8,242 nt of DNA from Desulfobacteraceae bacterium (GTDB taxonomy: Bacteria; Desulfobacterota; Desulfobacteria; Desulfobacterales; JAABRJ01), in contig JAABRJ010000001.1 of NCBI GenBank assembly GCA_011390985.1, positions 1 to 8,242 of the forward strand. The letters are read 5' to 3'. The position numbers and the translations under genes are program-made. Each line of letters begins with the position of its first letter. Position 1 is the first letter of the stretch. The notes beneath the pieces were generated by a model. The model was not told the DNA's origin and made no database searches. It worked only from the letters and a program-made list of their open reading frames with translations. Below, one piece after another: positions 6,219 through 8,242 of the stretch.

Positions 6219-8242
6219 ATGGCAGAAGAAGTCGTGAAAGCCGCAAAAGAACTCAAGACCGCCAAAAAGGACAAACTTGCGGATCCCGTTGGGGCCACTA
6301 TCGACACCGCTACCCAGGTAATGCTGCGCCGCGCCCAGGCGCTCGGCATCGACACGGTTTTTGACCGCGCCGCCGCCATGAAGGCCTGCAATATCGGTAC
6401 GCAGGGGATTTGCTGCAAGAACTGCGGCATGGGGCCCTGTCGGCTGCCGCTGCCCAAAGACTACGACGAAAGCAGCGACGAGCGCAAAGGGCTTTGCGGG
6501 GCGACCCCCAATACCATCGCCGCGCGCAACTTCATCCGCATGATCGCCGGCGGGGCCGCGGCGCACTCCGACCACGGCCGCTGCGTGGCCGAGGTCTTCA
6601 AGTCTGCCGCCAATAAGCAGACCGACGACTACCATATTAAAGACACCAACAAGCTGCTGGAAATCGCCCCCTGGCTGGGAGTCGCCACCAAGGTGACGGT
6701 CGACGGCCAGGAGCTTGACCGCGACATCGACGAGATCGCCGTGGAGGTGGCCGAGGTCGCCATGGGCGAGTGGGGCAAACCCGAGGGAGAGGTGCTCTAC
6801 CTCAAGCGCGCCCCCGAGGCCCTCTACGAAAAATGGAAAAAGTTCGGGGTGCTGCCCCGCAACATCGACCGCGAGATCGTCGAGATCATGCACCGCACCC
6901 ACATGGGGGTCGATCAGGACTACAAAAATCTGATGAAGCAGGGCACCCGCGCAGCGCTGGCGGACGGCTGGGGCGGCTCGATGCTGGCCACCGACCTCCA
7001 GGACGTGCTCTTCGGCACCCCGTACCCCCTGCAGTCCGAGGCCAACCTGGGGGTCCTGAAAGAGGACCACGTCAACATCGTCATCCACGGGCATGAACCG
7101 GTGCTCTCGGAGATGATCGTTACCGCCGCCCAGACCCCGGAGATGATCGATTACGCCAAGTCCAAGGGCGCCAAGGGCATCCAGCTGAGCGGGATCTGCT
7201 GCACCGCCAACGAAATCCTGCAGCGCCACGGCGTGCCGCTGTGCGGCACCTTCCTGCAGCAGGAGTTGGCCATCGTTACCGGGGCGGTGGACGCCATGGT
7301 GGTGGACATCCAGTGCATTTTCCAGAACATCGCCAATGTCGCCAAGTGCTTCCACACCAAGGTGATCACCACCCACCCGATCGCCCGCATGGAGCAGGAC
7401 AACGTGATGCACATCGAATTCGATGAGCACTACGCCATGGATGACGCCAAGAAGATCATCAAGATCGCCATCGATAACTTTCAAAACCGCGGCTCCGAGG
7501 TGATGATTCCCAAACAGAAGGCGACCCAGATCGCCGGCTTCGGGGTGGAATCGATCCAGTATCACCTGGGCGGCACCTTCCGCGGCTCCTACTACACCCT
7601 CAACGACAACATCATCAACGGCCGCATCCGGGGCATTGCGGGCGTCGTCGGCTGTAACAACGCCCGTACCCGCCATAACGAGGGGCACATCGAAGTCGTC
7701 AAGGAGCTCATCAAGAATGACGTCATCGTGCTGACCACCGGCTGCAACGGCATCGCCTGCGCCATGGAAGGGCTGCTGACCCCGGAAACCGCCGGCGTCT
7801 TCTGCGGCCCCGGCCTGGCGGAGGTCTGTGAAACCGTCGGCATTCCGCCGGTCCTGCACATGGGCTCCTGCGTCGACAACAGCCGCATCCTGCTGGCGGC
7901 CGCCGAGGTGGTCAAGGCCGGCGGGCTGGGCAACGACATCTGCGATCTGCCGGCGGCCGGCAGCGCGCCCGAGTGGATGAGCGAGAAAGCCATCAGCATC
8001 GGGCACTATTTCGTCGCCTCCGGCGTCTACACGGTCTTCGGCGTGACCCTGCCGGTGACCGGGGCGCCCAAGTTCCAGAAGTACCTTTTCGAGGAATTCG
8101 AGAAGATGTATGGCGGGATGTGGGACCTGGAAGTCGACCCGATCCTGCATGCCCGCAAAATGATCGCCCATATCGACAAGAAGCGCAAAGCCCTCGGCAT
8201 CGACAAGGCCCGCGAAAGGGTTCTGATGGACATGGCTGACCG
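6219..8242 (+). CDS. cooS: Anaerobic Ni,Fe carbon monoxide dehydrogenase catalytic subunit (partial, 3' end outside window)
   Basis: 674 complete codons are present with no stop before the window edge. Bacterial AcsA/CooS proteins are about 630-680 residues, so nearly the whole protein is here. It interconverts CO2 and CO and, with acetyl-CoA synthase, feeds CO to acetyl-CoA formation. D-cluster ligands are Cys57 and Cys65; B-cluster ligands are Cys66, Cys69, Cys74 and Cys93. C-cluster ligands are a His in HGHEP (290/292), Cys328 in GICCTANE, Cys366, Cys479, Cys509 and Cys551 in HMGSCVDNSR. The spacings from Cys328 through Cys509 equal those I recall for the Carboxydothermus enzyme; Cys509-Cys551 is eight residues shorter. 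All cluster ligands are present, so it should be active. The start at ATG 6219 is set by GAGGAGGA eight bases upstream (6203-6210). Because it accompanies acsV and acsD, the alternative name acsA applies. A partner acsB/acsC is expected downstream. Confidence 0.96.
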   Translation, partial: MAEEVVKAAKELKTAKKDKLADPVGATIDTATQVMLRRAQALGIDTVFDRAAAMKACNIGTQGICCKNCGMGPCRLPLPKDYDESSDERKGLCGATPNTIAARNFIRMIAGGAAAHSDHGRCVAEVFKSAANKQTDDYHIKDTNKLLEIAPWLGVATKVTVDGQELDRDIDEIAVEVAEVAMGEWGKPEGEVLYLKRAPEALYEKWKKFGVLPRNIDREIVEIMHRTHMGVDQDYKNLMKQGTRAALADGWGGSMLATDLQDVLFGTPYPLQSEANLGVLKEDHVNIVIHGHEPVLSEMIVTAAQTPEMIDYAKSKGAKGIQLSGICCTANEILQRHGVPLCGTFLQQELAIVTGAVDAMVVDIQCIFQNIANVAKCFHTKVITTHPIARMEQDNVMHIEFDEHYAMDDAKKIIKIAIDNFQNRGSEVMIPKQKATQIAGFGVESIQYHLGGTFRGSYYTLNDNIINGRIRGIAGVVGCNNARTRHNEGHIEVVKELIKNDVIVLTTGCNGIACAMEGLLTPETAGVFCGPGLAEVCETVGIPPVLHMGSCVDNSRILLAAAEVVKAGGLGNDICDLPAAGSAPEWMSEKAISIGHYFVASGVYTVFGVTLPVTGAPKFQKYLFEEFEKMYGGMWDLEVDPILHARKMIAHIDKKRKALGIDKARERVLMDMAD

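Noticed and set aside
6174..8171. Minus-strand open frame of about 665 codons opposite cooS
   Set aside because: Same antisense effect; the plus strand carries all CODH cluster ligands, and the minus-strand product has no family resemblance.

Overview
This GC-rich window is all plus-strand and encodes part of a bacterial Wood-Ljungdahl (reductive acetyl-CoA) carbonyl-branch gene cluster. It carries a reductive activator of the corrinoid protein (acsV-type), the small/delta subunit of the corrinoid iron-sulfur protein (acsD) and a Ni,Fe carbon monoxide dehydrogenase catalytic subunit (cooS/acsA). Upstream lies a two-domain acetyl-CoA hydrolase/transferase fused to a GNAT acetyltransferase. The CODH is the bacterial CooS/AcsA type, not the archaeal CdhA type. 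With the transferase-GNAT fusion, this suggests a strict anaerobe of the Desulfobacterota (a sulfate reducer or syntroph that oxidises or makes acetyl-CoA). That assignment is inference from gene content and composition, not a marker gene.

Layout: 1-67 is probably the last codons of an upstream gene. 170-2065 is the transferase-GNAT fusion. 2154-4100 is the corrinoid activator, with an N-terminal plant-type [2Fe-2S] domain and a C-terminal ASKHA ATPase fold. 4101-4529 is a 429-base gap with a plausible sigma70 promoter (4222-4248) followed by a leader of about 275 bases. 4530-6143 is acsD, starting at TTG behind a near-perfect Shine-Dalgarno. 6219 to the window end is cooS, cut off by the window close to its natural C-terminus.

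Working together: CODH reduces CO2 to CO at its Ni,Fe C-cluster (or runs in reverse). The corrinoid iron-sulfur protein, of which AcsD is one half, carries the methyl group to acetyl-CoA synthase. The activator uses ATP and its [2Fe-2S] cluster to return inactive Co(II) corrinoid to Co(I). The synthase (acsB) and large corrinoid subunit (acsC) are not in the window and may lie beyond 8242. The fusion protein handles acetyl-CoA or another acyl-CoA, but its exact reaction is uncertain.

The least ordinary features are: a roughly 190-residue Ala/Lys/Pro-rich and charged-helix extension on AcsD, built from 18-bp and 48-bp tandem repeats with a distinct short tail; a Gln where CoA transferases of this family normally have their catalytic Glu in the fusion protein; and the long leader before acsD, with an orphan Shine-Dalgarno and several small hairpins. 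I see no tRNA, rRNA, CRISPR array, insertion sequence or phage gene.
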